NCBI GenBank assembly: GCA_031258795.1
Contig: JAIRMI010000066.1
Location: 1 to 18,115 of the forward strand
From: Puniceicoccales bacterium
GTDB lineage: Bacteria > Verrucomicrobiota > Verrucomicrobiia > Opitutales > JAIRKQ01
DNA: 18,115 bases
Reading direction: 5' to 3'
A program made the position numbers and the translations under genes. Within the stretch, counting starts at the first letter, position 1, and every line of letters starts with the position of its first letter. Under the pieces are notes generated by a model, which did no database searches, had not been told where the DNA came from, and saw only the letters and a program-made list of their open reading frames with translations. This document shows, piece by piece, positions 5,799 through 14,692 of the stretch.

Positions 5799-8225
5799 TC
5801 ACTTATTCTGAACATCGAGAATTTTGGATATTCCGATTAGCTTGTCATCTTCCGACAATGTAATTAGGCGTACGCCCTGGGTAGTTCGACCAATCACACG
5901 AACACCGCTAATGGGCGAACGTATGGCCTGGCCACCGCTAGTGATCAGCATGACTTCATCGGAATCGCTAACAGTCAGAGCTCCGGCCAGTTTGACTCCT
6001 TTGCGAAGCCTCATCGCTATTACTCCCGATCCGCCGCGCTTTTGAAGACGATATTCATCAAATTTTGAGCGTTTGCCTTGGCCATCCTCCGCAGCTAGAA
6101 GGAATGTGGCGCTGTCGTCTACTATGGTCATGGCACAGACTGAATCTCCGTGTTTTAGGGAGATTCCCCGAACGCCGCGCGTTGACCGGCCCTGGTCACG
6201 CAGGTCCGTTTCGTGAAAACGGATGGACATACCGAGGGAGCTGATCAGGACCAGCTCATCGGAACCATTGGTCAAAAGTGCCTCGATCAAAGCATCACCT
6301 TCGTCGATCTGTATACCAACTATACCGCGGCGGCGAACATTTTTGTAGGCCTCTAGGCATGTTTTTTTTATGACTCCGTTTTTCGTGCAAATTACCAGGT
6401 ATTTGTCCGGAGAAAAGTCCTGAAAACAGAGCATGGCAGCAATTTTTTCGCTTGGCTGCATGTCGATCAAGTTCACAATTGCTCGTCCCTTGGATATGCG
6501 GGAACCATCGGGCACTTCGTAGGCTTTTTCCACATATACCCGTCCACTGTCCATCACAAACATGATGTTATCATGTGTATTTGCGGTAAACAAGTGCTCA
6601 ATGGAGTCCTCGTTGTGCTGGCCGGCACCGATTACTCCCTTTCCGCCGCGCCTTTGGGAACGATATAGACTTACAGGGGTACGCTTAATGAAGCCCTTAC
6701 TCGTTACCGTCACGGCACAGCACTCGTTGGCAATGACATCCTCAATCCTAAATTCACTGGAATCTTCCTCGATGCTGGTCATGCGCGGCGAAGCGTACTT
6801 CTCTCGCATAGCAACCAATTCCTCCTTTACGACAGCGAGAAGGAGAGTTTCATCTGCCAAAATGCTGCGGTAATAGTCGATGATCTTATGCAGCTCGGCA
6901 TACTCTGAATCGATCTTATCCCGTTCCATGCCCGTTAATTGGTACAGCCGCAGCTCCAAAATAGCCACCGTTTGTTGCTCGCTGAGAGGAAATTTTGACA
7001 TGAGGGCGATTTTTGCATCTTCACGGTTGTTTGCCGCCCGTATAATGCGCACGAACTCATCCAAATTATCCAACGCGATCTGGAATCCGGCAAGTATGTG
7101 GGCACGCGCTTCCGCTTTGCGCAGGCGGTGTTCCGTGCGGCGAGTCACTACTTCTCGGCGATGTTCGATGTAGCATTCCAGCAACTCCTTGATGTTCATC
7201 TGCTTTGGGCGTCGCTGATGCAGGGCAAGCATAATTACGCCAAAGGAAGACTCCAGCTGGGTATTTTTGTAAAGTTTGTTTATTACCACGCGGGTGACGG
7301 CATCCCGCTTGAGCTCGATTACTATGCGGGTGTTTTCATCCGATTCGTCCCGCAGATCGCTCACTTCATCCAAAATTTTTTCATGGATCAATTCAGCGAT
7401 ACTAGTGACTAATACCGCTCTGTTAACGGCATAGGGAATTTTGGTTATGACTATTTGCTCCCGGTCGTTGGGACCTTCTTCAATGGTCACAACTCCACGC
7501 ATTTTGACGATGCCACGGCCCGTGGACAGATAGCGCTTAATGCTCTCCGTGCCTACAACTATGCCACCAGTTGGAAAATCTGGCCCTCGGATTATTCCGC
7601 AAAGCTCCTCCAATGAAACCTCCGGATCGTCGATTATTTTACACGTTGCATCGATTAATTCGCCCAAATTATGGGGGGGAATATTGGTTGTCATGCCAAC
7701 GGCGATTCCCGTCGAGCCGTTCATCAGCAGATTCGGCAGGGCTGCCGGCAGGACGCTTGGTTCCGTCGTGCTTTCCTTGTAATTTGGTACAAAATCGACG
7801 GTGTCTTCGTCGATATCCTTCAACAGATCCTCCGAAACATTTTGCAGCTTGCATTCGGTGTAGCGATAGGCGGCAGCTGGGTCTCCATCGATGGAGCCAA
7901 AGTTTCCCTGGGGAAATATGAGAGGGTAGCGCATTACCCAGCCCTGGGCAAGGCGGACAAGGGTGTCGTACACGGAAGCATCGCCGTGAGGATGGTAATT
8001 TTTTAAAACTTCACCCACTACACCAGCACACTTGTCAAAAGGGCGGGAGTATAGCAGGCCTTCTCGCAGCATGGCGTACAAGATACGGCGTTGAACGGGC
8101 TTCAATCCATCCCGCACGTCGGGTAGTGCCCGACTGACTATGACCGACATGGAGTAGTCGATGTAGGCCGACTTCATCACATCGGTAATGTTGCTAACCT
8201 CGGTTTTGTTTTGATCGCTGTGCAT
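5799..8225 (-). CDS. gyrA: DNA gyrase subunit A
   Basis: An 808-residue breakage-reunion subunit of type II topoisomerase; with GyrB it introduces negative supercoils using ATP. Start ATG at 8225 with AAAGG six bases upstream. The winged-helix part (about 35-160) has HPHGDASVYD at 78-87 and the active-site tyrosine Y122 in AAYRYTE, the same numbering as E. coli. Tower and coiled-coil domains follow to about residue 490, then a six-bladed pinwheel CTD with the GyrA-box QRRGGKG at 524-530, which marks gyrase rather than Topo IV. It ends ILDVQNK, without the acidic tail of E. coli GyrA (875 residues). The quinolone-site residue 83 is Ala, not Ser, while D87 is kept. The gene is 9 bases downstream of gyrB, so they are co-transcribed. 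Confidence 0.97.
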   Translation of the reverse strand: MHSDQNKTEVSNITDVMKSAYIDYSMSVIVSRALPDVRDGLKPVQRRILYAMLREGLLYSRPFDKCAGVVGEVLKNYHPHGDASVYDTLVRLAQGWVMRYPLIFPQGNFGSIDGDPAAAYRYTECKLQNVSEDLLKDIDEDTVDFVPNYKESTTEPSVLPAALPNLLMNGSTGIAVGMTTNIPPHNLGELIDATCKIIDDPEVSLEELCGIIRGPDFPTGGIVVGTESIKRYLSTGRGIVKMRGVVTIEEGPNDREQIVITKIPYAVNRAVLVTSIAELIHEKILDEVSDLRDESDENTRIVIELKRDAVTRVVINKLYKNTQLESSFGVIMLALHQRRPKQMNIKELLECYIEHRREVVTRRTEHRLRKAEARAHILAGFQIALDNLDEFVRIIRAANNREDAKIALMSKFPLSEQQTVAILELRLYQLTGMERDKIDSEYAELHKIIDYYRSILADETLLLAVVKEELVAMREKYASPRMTSIEEDSSEFRIEDVIANECCAVTVTSKGFIKRTPVSLYRSQRRGGKGVIGAGQHNEDSIEHLFTANTHDNIMFVMDSGRVYVEKAYEVPDGSRISKGRAIVNLIDMQPSEKIAAMLCFQDFSPDKYLVICTKNGVIKKTCLEAYKNVRRRGIVGIQIDEGDALIEALLTNGSDELVLISSLGMSIRFHETDLRDQGRSTRGVRGISLKHGDSVCAMTIVDDSATFLLAAEDGQGKRSKFDEYRLQKRGGSGVIAMRLRKGVKLAGALTVSDSDEVMLITSGGQAIRSPISGVRVIGRTTQGVRLITLSEDDKLIGISKILDVQNK

Positions 8226-8234
8226 TGTGAACCT

Positions 8235-10727
8235 TTAAATATCCAAATAAAGTGCGTTCAAGGCATTGTCTTCGATGAACGCCCGACGAATGGGCACGTC
8301 CTCTCCCATAAGCATGGAAAAAGTTTCTTCTGCAGCGGCGGCATCGGCAATATTAACCTGCACAAGCCTGCGTTTTGTTGGATCCATCGTTGTTTCCGCC
8401 AGTTGGCCGGGATTCATCTCGCCCAGACCTTTGTACCTCTGAATGCTCAATCCACGCCGCCCAAAGGTGCGCACTTGAGCCAAAATTTCCAAACCGGAGT
8501 GCATCTCCAGTTTAGTTCCGCCATCGCCACCGGATTCAACAAGAAAGTAGCGCGGTTGTTTGGTGGGCTCAAAGGTGGAGATATCCAAGCCAAGTTGTTC
8601 CAGTTCAACCAGAAGCGTGCTCAGCTGCGGAGCCTCGTAAATCTCATGGATGGAAATCCTACGCCTAAGTAGTTGTCCATTGACTAGGACGTCTTGGACA
8701 GTGGTGTCATCGAGCACATCGTTTTCGTGGCAAAATTCTCCGCGAGCATCCTCATTGAATAAAAATTTGAACTCCTCCGACCCTCCCACGCGGATGCGGG
8801 CAATGTATTTGGGCAATTTTTTGGATTCCCTGTCGTGCTGGTCGAGGTAAGCGGGAAGGGAACAATTGTGCCGTACAAGGCTTTGCCCCAGCATTTCGAG
8901 GCGAGAAAATGCACCCACGATCTTGTTTAGGTGTTCCTGGTCGAAAAGATAGCCATCGCTGGCACGGATAAGAGATACATCTTCGGAACCAAGTTCTAGG
9001 AGAATTTTATTGAGTTCGCCGTCATTTTCAACGTAGCGTTCCTTTTTTTTGCGTTTAATTTTGTACAAGGGTGGTTGGGCAATGTAGATGTATCCGCGCT
9101 CTATCAATTTCCGCATTTGCCTGAAGAAAAATGTTAAAAGAAGGGTCTGGATGTGGGATCCATCCACGTCGGCATCGGTCATGATTATTATTTTGTGATA
9201 GCGGCACTTATCCTCATCAAACCCACCGATGTCATCGGAATTACCTATGCCGGTGCCACAGGCAGTAATGATCATTCTAATAGCTTCGCTGTTCAGCACT
9301 TTGTCGATGCGCGCTTTTTCCACGTTGATAATTTTACCAAATAGGGGCAGGATTGCCTGTGTTTTACGGTCTCGGCCCTGCTTAGCGGAACCTCCGGCGG
9401 AATCTCCTTCAACTATAAACAATTCGCAAAGTGCGGGATCTTTTTCTGAACAATCCGCTAGTTTTCCAGGTAATCCACCCGTTGCCATGGCGCTTTTGCG
9501 CACCGTTTCCCGTGCTTTTCTAGCGGCTTCCCGTGCCCGTGCGGCGTTCGTGCACTTGTCAATGATCCTCCGGGCAACGGTTGGGCTGGTTTCGAAAATG
9601 TACTTCAACTTGTCGCCAACAACTTTTTGAACAATGCCATCCACTTCGCCGTTTGAAAGTTTGGTTTTTGTCTGTCCTTCGAAACGGGGCTCTGGAACTT
9701 TAACAGAAATCACTGCCGTCAGACCTTCTCGCACATCGTCGCCAGTCAGAGCCGGATCTTTGTCTTTCAACAAGTTATTGGTTTTAGCATAGGCATTTAT
9801 TACCCGTGTCAGGGCGGTGCGAAAACCGGACAGGTGCGTCCCTCCCTCTATGTTGAAAATCGAATTAGCATAGGCATAAACCTGCTCGTTGTAGGAATCA
9901 TTGTACTGCACAGCAATATCCACAACGATGCGCGTGTCAGGTTTGGAGGGCTCTGGGGCAATGTCGCCGAAAAGGGAAAAGATATCCTCATTAATAACCG
10001 TCTTGTTCTTATTTAAAAACGAAACAAATTCTCTGATACCATCATTGAAACGGAAAGTTTCACTCCTGTCGGAGCGCTCGTCTACCAGCTCTATGGCGAC
10101 TCCAGGGTTCAAGAATGCCAATTCTCGCAGACGCTTTACCAAAATGTCATACTTAAACTCCCGCGTTGTTTGAAATATTTTCGGGTCTGGGAGGAAAGTT
10201 ATTTTGGTTCCCGATTTTTGGCAATCGCCGATAATTTTCATCTTTTCGACGGTCTTTCCCTGAGAAAAAGACATGTAGTAAACGTGCCCATCGCGGCGCA
10301 CTTCTACGTCAAACCTTTCGGAAACTGCGTTCACGCACTTTGCTCCGACACCGTGTAATCCTCCCGATACCTGGTAAGCTCCCTTGCCAAATTTTCCGCC
10401 GGCATGCAAGTTTGTCATCACCAGCTCCAGGGCTGGAATCTTGTACTTTTCATGGATGTCAACGGGAATTCCCCGCCCATCGTCCTCAACGGAACAGGAG
10501 CCATTCAGGTGAAGACTAACCTTGATCGTTGTGCAATATCCCGCCAAGGCCTCGTCGATGGAATTATCCACTATCTCGAATACGCAATGGTGAAGCCCCC
10601 GCTCATTTGTATCGCCGATGTACATGTCCGGGCGCTTGCGAACCCCTTCAAGCCCTTCTAATTTTTGGATTTTGGAGGCATCGTAGTCATTGTGCTTTGC
10701 CGAATTCGTAAAAGAGGAATCATTCAT
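8235..10727 (-). CDS. gyrB: DNA gyrase subunit B
   Basis: An 830-residue ATPase and TOPRIM subunit of gyrase. GHKL ATPase motifs are in order: VRKRPDMYIG (29-38), EIVDNSIDEA (51-60, with E51 and N55 catalytic/Mg-binding), DDGRGIPV (82-89) and GGLHGVGAK (122-130). The transducer domain follows. The TOPRIM motif EGDSAGG is near 440, DADVDG near 517 and QRYKGLGEMNP near 765. Between the last two is the long insert seen in proteobacterial-type GyrB, which explains a length above 800. The frame can be extended to a TTG at 10760 (MDARKLQ...), but that part lies over a likely promoter and is not conserved, so the ATG at 10727 is preferred. No clear Shine-Dalgarno. It heads a gyrB-gyrA operon, with tig upstream in the same direction. 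Confidence 0.96.
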   Translation of the reverse strand: MNDSSFTNSAKHNDYDASKIQKLEGLEGVRKRPDMYIGDTNERGLHHCVFEIVDNSIDEALAGYCTTIKVSLHLNGSCSVEDDGRGIPVDIHEKYKIPALELVMTNLHAGGKFGKGAYQVSGGLHGVGAKCVNAVSERFDVEVRRDGHVYYMSFSQGKTVEKMKIIGDCQKSGTKITFLPDPKIFQTTREFKYDILVKRLRELAFLNPGVAIELVDERSDRSETFRFNDGIREFVSFLNKNKTVINEDIFSLFGDIAPEPSKPDTRIVVDIAVQYNDSYNEQVYAYANSIFNIEGGTHLSGFRTALTRVINAYAKTNNLLKDKDPALTGDDVREGLTAVISVKVPEPRFEGQTKTKLSNGEVDGIVQKVVGDKLKYIFETSPTVARRIIDKCTNAARAREAARKARETVRKSAMATGGLPGKLADCSEKDPALCELFIVEGDSAGGSAKQGRDRKTQAILPLFGKIINVEKARIDKVLNSEAIRMIITACGTGIGNSDDIGGFDEDKCRYHKIIIMTDADVDGSHIQTLLLTFFFRQMRKLIERGYIYIAQPPLYKIKRKKKERYVENDGELNKILLELGSEDVSLIRASDGYLFDQEHLNKIVGAFSRLEMLGQSLVRHNCSLPAYLDQHDRESKKLPKYIARIRVGGSEEFKFLFNEDARGEFCHENDVLDDTTVQDVLVNGQLLRRRISIHEIYEAPQLSTLLVELEQLGLDISTFEPTKQPRYFLVESGGDGGTKLEMHSGLEILAQVRTFGRRGLSIQRYKGLGEMNPGQLAETTMDPTKRRLVQVNIADAAAAEETFSMLMGEDVPIRRAFIEDNALNALYLDI

Positions 10728-10746
10728 AGAACATTCAAACTGGAGT

Positions 10747-10775
10747 TTTCTAGCATCCAAATTTGGGATTGTCGA
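10747..10775 (-). promoter_or_regulatory. Possible sigma70-type promoter of gyrB-gyrA
   Basis: Read on the minus strand: TCGACA (10775-10770), 17-base spacer, TAGAAA (10752-10747), about 20 bases before the gyrB ATG at 10727. The match is 5/6 at -35 and 4/6 at -10. It would place the transcript start after the alternative TTG start, which supports the ATG. Confidence 0.35.
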
Positions 10776-10857
10776 GAAAATGTGAAAGAAAACAGAGTCT
10801 ATTTTTCAAAAAAATCTACGCGAGCTACCTTTTGGAAATCAAAGGGAAAACAAACCT

Positions 10858-10895
10858 AAAGGGAACTTCTTTGTTTGAATTTTAACTTTCCCTTT
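10858..10895. terminator. Inverted repeat just after tig; weak terminator or pause site
   Basis: AAAGGGAA (10858-10865) pairs with TTCCCTTT (10888-10895), enclosing 22 AT-rich bases, immediately beyond the tig stop at 10897. A third copy, AAAGGGAA, is at 10841-10848. On the minus strand the distal arm is followed by AGGTTTGTTTTC, only a poor U-tract. Confidence 0.35.
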
Positions 10896-10896
10896 C

Positions 10897-12324
10897 CTAC
10901 GATTTTTCTGTTTCAGCTACCTCTTCCAAGTTGGGTTCAATTTCTTTGAAATCTTCAGCTTTGTCAGAACTTGTTTCCTCTTTTTCGGCCTTTACTTGTT
11001 CCTGAGATTTCTTGATTTTTGCCATTTCCTTGGAGTTTATCTCAACTAAAAAATCTAAAGCTTTACCACGCAGCGTGCGCGTGCGCAGATCAATGAGCTT
11101 GTCTCTGTCGCTTTGAAGTTCGCGCACGTACTGGCTTGCATCGACTTTCTTTACCGATATGTCTTGGAAAATCATCGCCTCGATATCCTTGTTATCTATT
11201 TTGATTTTTTCCATTTCGGCGATTTTATCCAGCACTAAGCCGGCTTTGGCTCGAGTTTCTGCAGCGGGGAGCAGACTTTTGGAAATTTCATCGATGCGAC
11301 CTTCAAAATACTTGGCAGAAACTCCATTTTTAACCTGGCCTTCGATAAATGATTGCACAAGCCCCTGAATTTCTCTCTCAATTACGCTTTCGGGAAGTTC
11401 AAATTTTGCCGAATTAGCTAAAAAATATATGATTTCGTCACGCTGTTTAAGAAGTCCTTGCCTGCGTTTGTAGTTAGCCAGATATTCGCTCAGTCGATTT
11501 TTTAGGCTGTCAACGGAATCCACCCCGTATTGCTTGAAAAATTCTTCATTCAGGTCAGGATCAACGCGCTCACGCACCTCCAAAATTTCAAACGTATAGG
11601 TTGCTTTTTTGCCAGCCAACTCGGGTACCGGGAAATCTTCCGAAAAAAGTTCTTCCCCCTCACATCTGTCCCCAGTTTTGTGGCCAATGACACCTTGTAT
11701 CACTGCCTGTACACCGGGAACGTCAACGTTTCCTGCTTCTTCCCAGGTATTCACCTGTTTGCCGTAAATTTTGTGTCCGGGGACGGCATCGACTATTGCC
11801 AAACCGCCCTCTAGAAAGCCTTCATAGTTAACTTTGACGTAGTCTCCCGATTTGATCTCCCGATCCACGATATTGTAGTTGGAATGTTGCTTCCTAATAT
11901 GATCAAATTCGGCGCCCACCTCTTTTTTGGTAACTTTTTCCGAAAATGCAGTCAAGGTTACATTTTTATAATCAGGCAATTTCACATTTGGTCGGAGATC
12001 AAAGATCAGTTTGCATAAGAAACCATCCTCGGAATCCTCGGATGAATAATCGACAACTGCTAGAAGATTTAGTTCGTTGGTCGATTTTTGAACATCTTCC
12101 AAGGCTTTATTCAATAAAGTTGCCTTTGTGCGCGCTTCAATATTGGGTAAAAATTTAGATAAAATAATATTTTTCGGCGCTTTCCCCTTCCTGAATCCCG
12201 GCAAAGTCGTAGTGGCACAGAATTCACCGATCACAGCTTCTTTTTCGGAAGAGATCTCTTCGTTGGAAAAGAGAAACGAAATCGACGAACGTGTATTGCT
12301 TATTGTATTTATTTCCTTTTTCAC
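10897..12324 (-). CDS. tig: Trigger factor, ribosome-associated chaperone/prolyl isomerase
   Basis: A 475-residue chaperone that binds the ribosome exit tunnel and shields nascent chains. The ribosome-binding signature GFRKGKAP is at 43-50 in the N-terminal domain. The FKBP-type prolyl isomerase domain starts at SGDYVKVNYEGFLEGG (159-174) and continues through EVRERVDPDLNEEFFKQ. The helical C-terminal arms follow, containing a conserved-looking LPESVIEREIQ. The last ~40 residues are a Lys/Glu tail (KEETSSDKAED...EVAETEKS), longer than in E. coli (432 residues). The start is the GTG at 12324; no upstream ATG is in frame. clpP/clpX, common neighbours elsewhere, are absent here; gap lies upstream and gyrB downstream. 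Confidence 0.93.
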   Translation of the reverse strand: MKKEINTISNTRSSISFLFSNEEISSEKEAVIGEFCATTTLPGFRKGKAPKNIILSKFLPNIEARTKATLLNKALEDVQKSTNELNLLAVVDYSSEDSEDGFLCKLIFDLRPNVKLPDYKNVTLTAFSEKVTKKEVGAEFDHIRKQHSNYNIVDREIKSGDYVKVNYEGFLEGGLAIVDAVPGHKIYGKQVNTWEEAGNVDVPGVQAVIQGVIGHKTGDRCEGEELFSEDFPVPELAGKKATYTFEILEVRERVDPDLNEEFFKQYGVDSVDSLKNRLSEYLANYKRRQGLLKQRDEIIYFLANSAKFELPESVIEREIQGLVQSFIEGQVKNGVSAKYFEGRIDEISKSLLPAAETRAKAGLVLDKIAEMEKIKIDNKDIEAMIFQDISVKKVDASQYVRELQSDRDKLIDLRTRTLRGKALDFLVEINSKEMAKIKKSQEQVKAEKEETSSDKAEDFKEIEPNLEEVAETEKS

Positions 12325-12347
12325 AGTAAATTTAATGCTCAGAACAG

Positions 12348-12375
12348 GATCTATTCAACGTCAAACTTGGGTCAA
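12348..12375 (-). promoter_or_regulatory. Possible promoter of tig
   Basis: On the minus strand, TTGACC (12375-12370), a 16-base spacer and TAGATC (12353-12348) lie 24 bases upstream of the tig GTG. The -35 is 5/6 and the -10 is 4/6. The 134-base gap between gap and tig makes a separate promoter reasonable. Confidence 0.3.
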
Positions 12376-12458
12376 CACATTAAAACCAAAAATTACACCT
12401 TGAAGTACAGGTTAGAGACAAGCCCGTACCCGTTTTAGATAATACTCGTCCCTTGTTT

Positions 12459-13484
12459 TCAGCAGAATTTTGACAATTTTTCAATCAATTGTACACAGCG
12501 GCAACTGTATCCCCATTCGTTGTCGTACCAGCTCACAAGCTTGAAAAATTGATCATTCAAACCAATCCCCGCTCCCGCATCAAAGATTGACGATGCGCTT
12601 TCGTGAATGAAGTCGCTGGAAACAACCTCGTCACTGGTATACTTTAAAATGCCTTTTAGGTTGCCTTCGGAAGCTTCCTTCATCTTAGCGCAAATTTCTT
12701 CGTAGGATGTTTTCTTTTCCGTGCGAACAGTCAAGTCAACAACAGAAACCGTCGGCGTCGGTACCCTGAACGACATGCCGGTTAACTTCCCCTTAACCGC
12801 TGGCAGGACCAAGCCCACCGCTTTTGCTGCACCGGTGGTAGAGGGGATAATGTTTATGGCCGCTGAGCGTCCACCTTTCCAGTCCTTCATAGATGGACCA
12901 TCGACAGTTTTTTGCGTGGCCGTATAACTGTGTACCGTGGTCATCAATCCCTCAATGATGCCAAAGTTATCAAGAACTACTTTCGTTATGGGTGCTAGAC
13001 AATTTGTCGTGCACGAGGCATTGGATACAATGTTGTCCCCAGCCGTTAGCGTTTGGTCATTGACACCGATGACAACCGTTTTCACACGATCACCTTTGCC
13101 AGGGGCGGAAATGATAACTTTTTTCGCTCCAGCTTTCAAATGACCTTCCGCCTTTTCGTCTTGGGTAAATAAACCCGTCGATTCGACAACGACATCGACG
13201 CCCAAATCCTTCCATGGTATTGAGGCTGGCCCTTCCTTTATCGCTAAACATTTGACCCGATGTCCATTCACCACTAAAACATCCTGTCCATCGGCGCACA
13301 CTTCACCATCGAACCTTCCCTGCGTAGAGTCGTATTTTACAAGATAGGCTAGGTTATCTGCGGGGACCAAATCATTGACAGCTATAACCTCAATGTCTGA
13401 GCCGAACTTCCCACTATCAACGATTGCTCGAAAAACCAAACGACCGATGCGTCCAAAACCATTTATTCCAATTCTTGCTGCCAT
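12459..13484 (-). CDS. gap: Glyceraldehyde-3-phosphate dehydrogenase, NAD-type
   Basis: A 341-residue type I GAPDH converting glyceraldehyde-3-phosphate, phosphate and NAD+ to 1,3-bisphosphoglycerate in glycolysis. NGFGRIGR (8-15) is the Rossmann loop; D38 in AVNDL is the acidic residue expected for NAD preference; SNASCTTNC (154-162) contains catalytic C158; H185 in TTVHSYTATQ is the general base. The ATG at 13484 is preceded by GAGAGG at a spacing of five bases. That is a good ribosome binding site and decides against the GTG two codons earlier (13490). Full length for the family. A gap of about 160 bases separates it from the upstream lipoprotein gene. Confidence 0.97.
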   Translation of the reverse strand: MAARIGINGFGRIGRLVFRAIVDSGKFGSDIEVIAVNDLVPADNLAYLVKYDSTQGRFDGEVCADGQDVLVVNGHRVKCLAIKEGPASIPWKDLGVDVVVESTGLFTQDEKAEGHLKAGAKKVIISAPGKGDRVKTVVIGVNDQTLTAGDNIVSNASCTTNCLAPITKVVLDNFGIIEGLMTTVHSYTATQKTVDGPSMKDWKGGRSAAINIIPSTTGAAKAVGLVLPAVKGKLTGMSFRVPTPTVSVVDLTVRTEKKTSYEEICAKMKEASEGNLKGILKYTSDEVVSSDFIHESASSIFDAGAGIGLNDQFFKLVSWYDNEWGYSCRCVQLIEKLSKFC

Positions 13485-13645
13485 TGTCACCTCTCAATTA
13501 AGTTTGAGACGAATGAAAAAAATTTTAAAATTTTCTCAAGCGAAATGTGAAGCTAACTCACTTATTTCGTTCGATACTAACGCTGAAATTACGCTGCTGC
13601 TTTATTTCAAGCACCATCCAAATTTTGGAAATAGCCCAGAATGAT

Positions 13646-14161
13646 TTAGTTCTTGATGTTTTGTTTGACGAATATGTTTTTGTCCACTTTTGCGAAGAAA
13701 TCTTTGTAGTGCTCGGGGTCTATGACGTGTTTGCTTTCTTCGGAAAAAGCCCCCGTGGAGCGCACATCCTTCCAATGACGAACAAAACTTACCCTTACGC
13801 AACATTTGCCATCTGACATTTCTTCGACCTGCACATCAGCCACGGTATAGGACATGTGGGAAATGTCACCTTCTTCTCCAAGCATGGTTTCGATAAGTGG
13901 TCTTTTGCTTAAAGATATCGTGCTTTGGGCGGTTATTATTCCGGACTTTCTGTCGGATGTTTTAATGGAATAACCCAAATCGTGAAAAACTGAAACAACG
14001 GATGCAAATGCAACTTTGTAGGAACAGTCAAATTCTCTGGTCTGTATCGCTTGGATGCTAATGCTACTCTGTGGAGTATCATCAATGCAGATGCACCCCG
14101 CGCATAGACATGCCAAAAGCGTCAAAACAAAGGTTTTCCCGTACTTCCTTGACATAACCAT
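13646..14161 (-). CDS. Small exported putative lipoprotein, function unknown
   Basis: 171 residues. The N-terminus MVMSRKYGKTFVLTLLACLCAGC is a positively charged, hydrophobic signal sequence with Cys at 18, 20 and 23. LLAC or CAGC could serve as a lipobox, neither being perfect, so lipid attachment is inferred. The mature part reads FDCSYKVAFASVVSVFHDLGYSIKTSDRKSGIITAQ. That pattern (a helix, then DLGY.I..SD...GIITA) occurs in small envelope proteins with BamC-like or related alpha/beta folds. Two further Cys (KCC) are near residue 120. It begins 11 bases after the BamE-like gene stops, so the two are probably co-transcribed. Alternative start: ATG at 14155. Confidence 0.65.
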   Translation of the reverse strand: MVMSRKYGKTFVLTLLACLCAGCICIDDTPQSSISIQAIQTREFDCSYKVAFASVVSVFHDLGYSIKTSDRKSGIITAQSTISLSKRPLIETMLGEEGDISHMSYTVADVQVEEMSDGKCCVRVSFVRHWKDVRSTGAFSEESKHVIDPEHYKDFFAKVDKNIFVKQNIKN

Positions 14162-14172
14162 ATCACTTTCGG

Positions 14173-14568
14173 TTAAAAGGTTGTTGCTCTGTAGGAAAAG
14201 TCTCGAACCTTGAAATGTTCGTCAAAGTGTATAATAATTGTTAGAGTGTGCTCACTGGATGAACGAGAACCTTTCGACTGTCCTCCGCCGAGCAAAATAA
14301 GACCCAAGTATCCACTGGATGATTTTACTTCGCTTTCGGAATGAACCTTGTCATACACCCACGTTTCGTTCCCATTCGTATCCTTTGACACCATGTTCGG
14401 TGAGCCTAAAACAGCAACCACATCGGCGGAGCTCATGCCCGCGTATATGTGGCGTTGAACCGTTCCGACAGTAACCTTGTCCTCGGACTGGGAATTAACG
14501 CTCTGGCAGCCATACAGTATGAGCGACAACAAACAACACATAGCAAATGCTCGAAAAGCTTTAAACAT
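14173..14568 (-). CDS. BamE/SmpA-OmlA-like outer-membrane lipoprotein
   Basis: 131 residues from the ATG at 14568. The signal is MFKAFRAFAMCCLLSLILYGC with the lipid-modified Cys expected at 21 (lipobox LYGC, slightly unusual). The mature domain reads GTVQRHIYAGMSSADVVAVLGSP, then ETWVYD, then TIIIHFDEHFKVRDFSY. That is the SmpA/OmlA (BamE) pattern: helix, G(M/L)S..DV...LG.P, W.Y and a final beta strand with F.....V. A Gly/Ser-rich insert lies before the last strand. The start was chosen because GGGAGG sits eight bases upstream of this ATG; ATGs at 14574 and 14589 lie over or before that site. It could assist beta-barrel assembly (BamE role) or be one of many related lipoproteins, so no symbol is given. 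Confidence 0.7.
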   Translation of the reverse strand: MFKAFRAFAMCCLLSLILYGCQSVNSQSEDKVTVGTVQRHIYAGMSSADVVAVLGSPNMVSKDTNGNETWVYDKVHSESEVKSSSGYLGLILLGGGQSKGSRSSSEHTLTIIIHFDEHFKVRDFSYRATTF

Positions 14569-14609
14569 GTACATACCCTCCCCATACATGGCAGAGTTGT
14601 CAATATAAA

Positions 14610-14638
14610 ATTAAAAATTTGCAACCCTATCTTCGCAA
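14610..14638 (-). promoter_or_regulatory. Likely promoter of the BamE-like/lipoprotein pair
   Basis: On the minus strand, TTGCGA (14638-14633), a 17-base spacer and TTTAAT (14615-14610) lie about 40 bases upstream of the ATG at 14568. The -10 is 5/6 and the -35 is 4/6. It lies in the divergent intergenic region. Confidence 0.4.
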
Positions 14639-14641
14639 ATT
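14616..14641. promoter_or_regulatory. Dyad (7-bp arms) in the divergent intergenic region, possible operator
   Basis: AATTTGC (14616-14622) and GCAAATT (14635-14641) are perfect inverted repeats 12 bases apart, fitting two adjacent helical turns. The dyad covers the -35 and spacer of the proposed minus-strand promoter and is about 50 bases upstream of the transporter start. A regulator site is inferred only. Confidence 0.3.
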
Positions 14642-14692
14642 ACTAAAATTTAAATTGACACACCGCTTCGCTTAGATAGAGGCTTAGAACCT

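Noticed and set aside
10728..10760. TTG start for GyrB eleven codons upstream
   Set aside because: It overlaps a plausible promoter, has no ribosome binding site and adds non-conserved residues; the ATG at 10727 is better.
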